From positions 483,867 through 547,866 of the forward strand of contig NZ_MU255056.1 in the NCBI RefSeq assembly GCF_000227725.2: a DNA stretch of 64,000 nt. The letters run 5' to 3'. The position numbers were made by a program, and so were the translations under genes. The notes under the pieces were generated by a model. It saw only the letters and a list, made by a program, of their open reading frames with translations. It was not told where the DNA came from and made no database searches. The DNA is from Thiorhodospira sibirica ATCC 700588. GTDB lineage: Bacteria; Pseudomonadota; Gammaproteobacteria; Ectothiorhodospirales; Ectothiorhodospiraceae. This document shows, in pieces, positions 63,701-64,000 of this stretch (its first letter is position 1; each line of letters starts with the position of its first letter).

Positions 63701-64000
63701 ATGGTGCGGGTGGATATGTCCGAATTTATGGAAAAGCACTCGGTGGCGCGTTTGATCGGTGCCCCGCCAGGCTATGTGGGCTATGAGGAAGGCGGCTACC
63801 TGACCGAGGCGGTGCGGCGCAAACCCTATTCGGTGATTTTGCTCGATGAAATTGAAAAGGCACATCCGGACGTGTTCAACATCCTGCTACAGGTGCTTGA
63901 TGATGGCCGTCTGACCGACGGGCATGGCCGCACCGTGGATTTTCGCAATACCGTGATTGTGATGACCTCGAATCTGGGCTCGCAGCTTATCCAGGAAATG
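60743..64000 (+). CDS. clpB: ATP-dependent protein disaggregase ClpB with in-frame intein (3' end outside the window)
   Basis: ClpB solubilises aggregated proteins with DnaK. Reading is open from 60743 to the window end: 1086 codons, of which 358 are an intein. The extein shows the N-terminal Clp domain (about 5-145), AAA-1 with Walker A GEPGVGK/T split by the intein between Lys212 and Thr213, then [13 protein letters not shown], a middle coiled-coil domain (about extein 410-530), and AAA-2 with Walker [10 protein letters not shown] and the Walker B/sensor part [15 protein letters not shown]. The start follows AGGAA. The sequence ends near extein residue 728 of about 860. Unspliced protein would lack the first ATPase site. 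Confidence 0.97.
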   Translation, partial: MRMEKLTTKLQTALADAQSLAVGRDHQMIEPVHLLIALLDQDGGTVRPLLARSGVNVNLLRSQLGEGLDRLATVEGAGGDLHISHSLGRLLNLCDKLAQERKDQFISSELFVLAALEDKSGLGELLQKAGASRAALEKTIEQLRGGQRVQDQNAEEQRQALERYTIDLTERAEQGKLDPVIGRDEEIRRAIQVLQRRTKNNPVLIGEPGVGKAQPLYAKIKTPSGWTTMGEIQVGDWVSTPDGGKAKVTGVFPQGEKQIYRLHFRDGRYADACAEHLWSVYGPHKHDKEWRTVTTRHLMSLLNRVHARWKIPLVTEVNEEAKNQLPIEPYLLGVLLGDGNFTQNCIRFTNQDDEIIERVQTLLGEDFILSKSGGDNRPYDYRILMSETNLSKYAKRFKGKIAHDLLRSIRDLGLLGKHAYEKFIPDVYKTASIEARYALLRGLLDTDGTITKTGSISLCTKSMRLASDVQNLVWSLGGLASIKTKQSFYTYENEQCFGRITYNVKIRHPKPKRLFSLTRKLARVPNEYQYKYLKNRLVSIEPLSIEHAQCIMIDHPEHLYITDNYVVTHNTAIVEGLAQRIINGEVPEGLKEKRLLSLDMGALIAGAKFRGDFEERMKAVINDLAKQEGRVILFIDEIHTVVGAGKAEGSMDAGNMLKPALARGELHCIGATTLDEYRQYIEKDAALERRFQKVLVDEPTVEDTIAILRGLKERYEVHHGVEITDPALVAAAVLSQRYISDRQLPDKAIDLMDEAAARIRMEIDSKPEMMDRLERRLIQLKIEREALKKESDEASKKRFGALEAEIVRLELEYRELEEIWHAEKAALSGTASIKEELERARLELDTARRAGDLARMSELQYGRIPELERQLDMAAQAEMHEMKLLRSRVSDEEIAEVVSRWTGIPVSKMLEGEREKLLRMESALSTRVIGQDEAVSVVSHAIRRSRAGLSDPNRPNGSFLFLGPTGVGKTELTKTLAAFLFDTEEAMVRVDMSEFMEKHSVARLIGAPPGYVGYEEGGYLTEAVRRKPYSVILLDEIEKAHPDVFNILLQVLDDGRLTDGHGRTVDFRNTVIVMTSNLGSQLIQEM
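61379..62452 (+). mobile_element. Intein in ClpB Walker A, class 3 type with LAGLIDADG endonuclease
   Basis: The 358-residue intein begins with Ala ([20 protein letters not shown]) and ends VVTHN before the extein Thr. It lacks the Cys or Ser at position 1 that most inteins use. Block B reads CAEHLWSV, block [13 protein letters not shown], block G VVTHN. This gives Trp66, Cys338 and Thr356, the WCT set that defines class 3 inteins, in which the block F Cys starts splicing. The endonuclease has two LAGLIDADG-type motifs ([12 protein letters not shown] near 117-128 and [12 protein letters not shown] near 226-237). The DNA is visibly AT-richer than the clpB parts, which points to late arrival. 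Confidence 0.92.

Noticed and set aside
60743-64000. Possible frameshift or split in clpB because the ATPase motif is interrupted
   Set aside because: The frame is open throughout and the insert has intein blocks A, B, F and G plus endonuclease motifs.

Overview
The window looks like chromosomal DNA of a gammaproteobacterium that stores sulfur, most likely a purple sulfur bacterium or close relative (order Chromatiales). The main evidence is a Gly/Tyr/Pro-rich sulfur globule protein (32446-32859). Flagellar, glyQS, clpB and amiC genes of gammaproteobacterial type agree with this. The species cannot be named from the sequence alone.

Layout. 1-469: right end of an IS91-like element that has cut off the 3' third of ruvB. 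1267-8336: late flagellar operon flgGHIJKL behind a sigma-54-type promoter. 8520-11703: operon of a Cache-domain class III cyclase-like protein with lost catalytic residues and two methionine-rich coiled-coil membrane proteins. 11809-16362: RND efflux pump and its adaptor, separated by a tandem array of 56-bp repeats. 16499-24924: two-partner secretion operon (TpsB transporter, 1954-residue GLUG-repeat TpsA, exported FecR-domain protein). 25178-31943: PII-like protein, glyQS, a chemoreceptor and an M17 aminopeptidase. 32446-41525: housekeeping and envelope genes (sulfur globule protein, SPFH/NfeD pair, RluC, glycosyltransferase, AmiC, PgeF, HypC, SodB, retropepsin-like protease). 41528-44735: small accessory island with an IS1-family relic, a soluble-type chemoreceptor and a decayed tnpB carrying a repeat element. 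44794-51450: MFS transporter, then an operon of a nucleotide-transporter-like protein with HEAT repeats and two membrane receptors with degenerate output domains. 51686-51762: initiator tRNA. 52013-60550: large PAS/GAF/GGDEF/EAL protein, CheA-type hybrid kinase and a CAP-domain protein of type I secretion style. 60743-end: clpB behind a sigma-32-type promoter, interrupted exactly in Walker A by a 358-residue intein.

Three themes link the parts. Several signalling genes code for apparent pseudoenzymes (cyclase, SpoIIE-like phosphatases) in operons with unfamiliar membrane partners. One family of small paired-hairpin repeats occurs at five or more places, including inside tnpB. The clpB intein carries the Trp-Cys-Thr signature of class 3 inteins, with alanine as its first residue.
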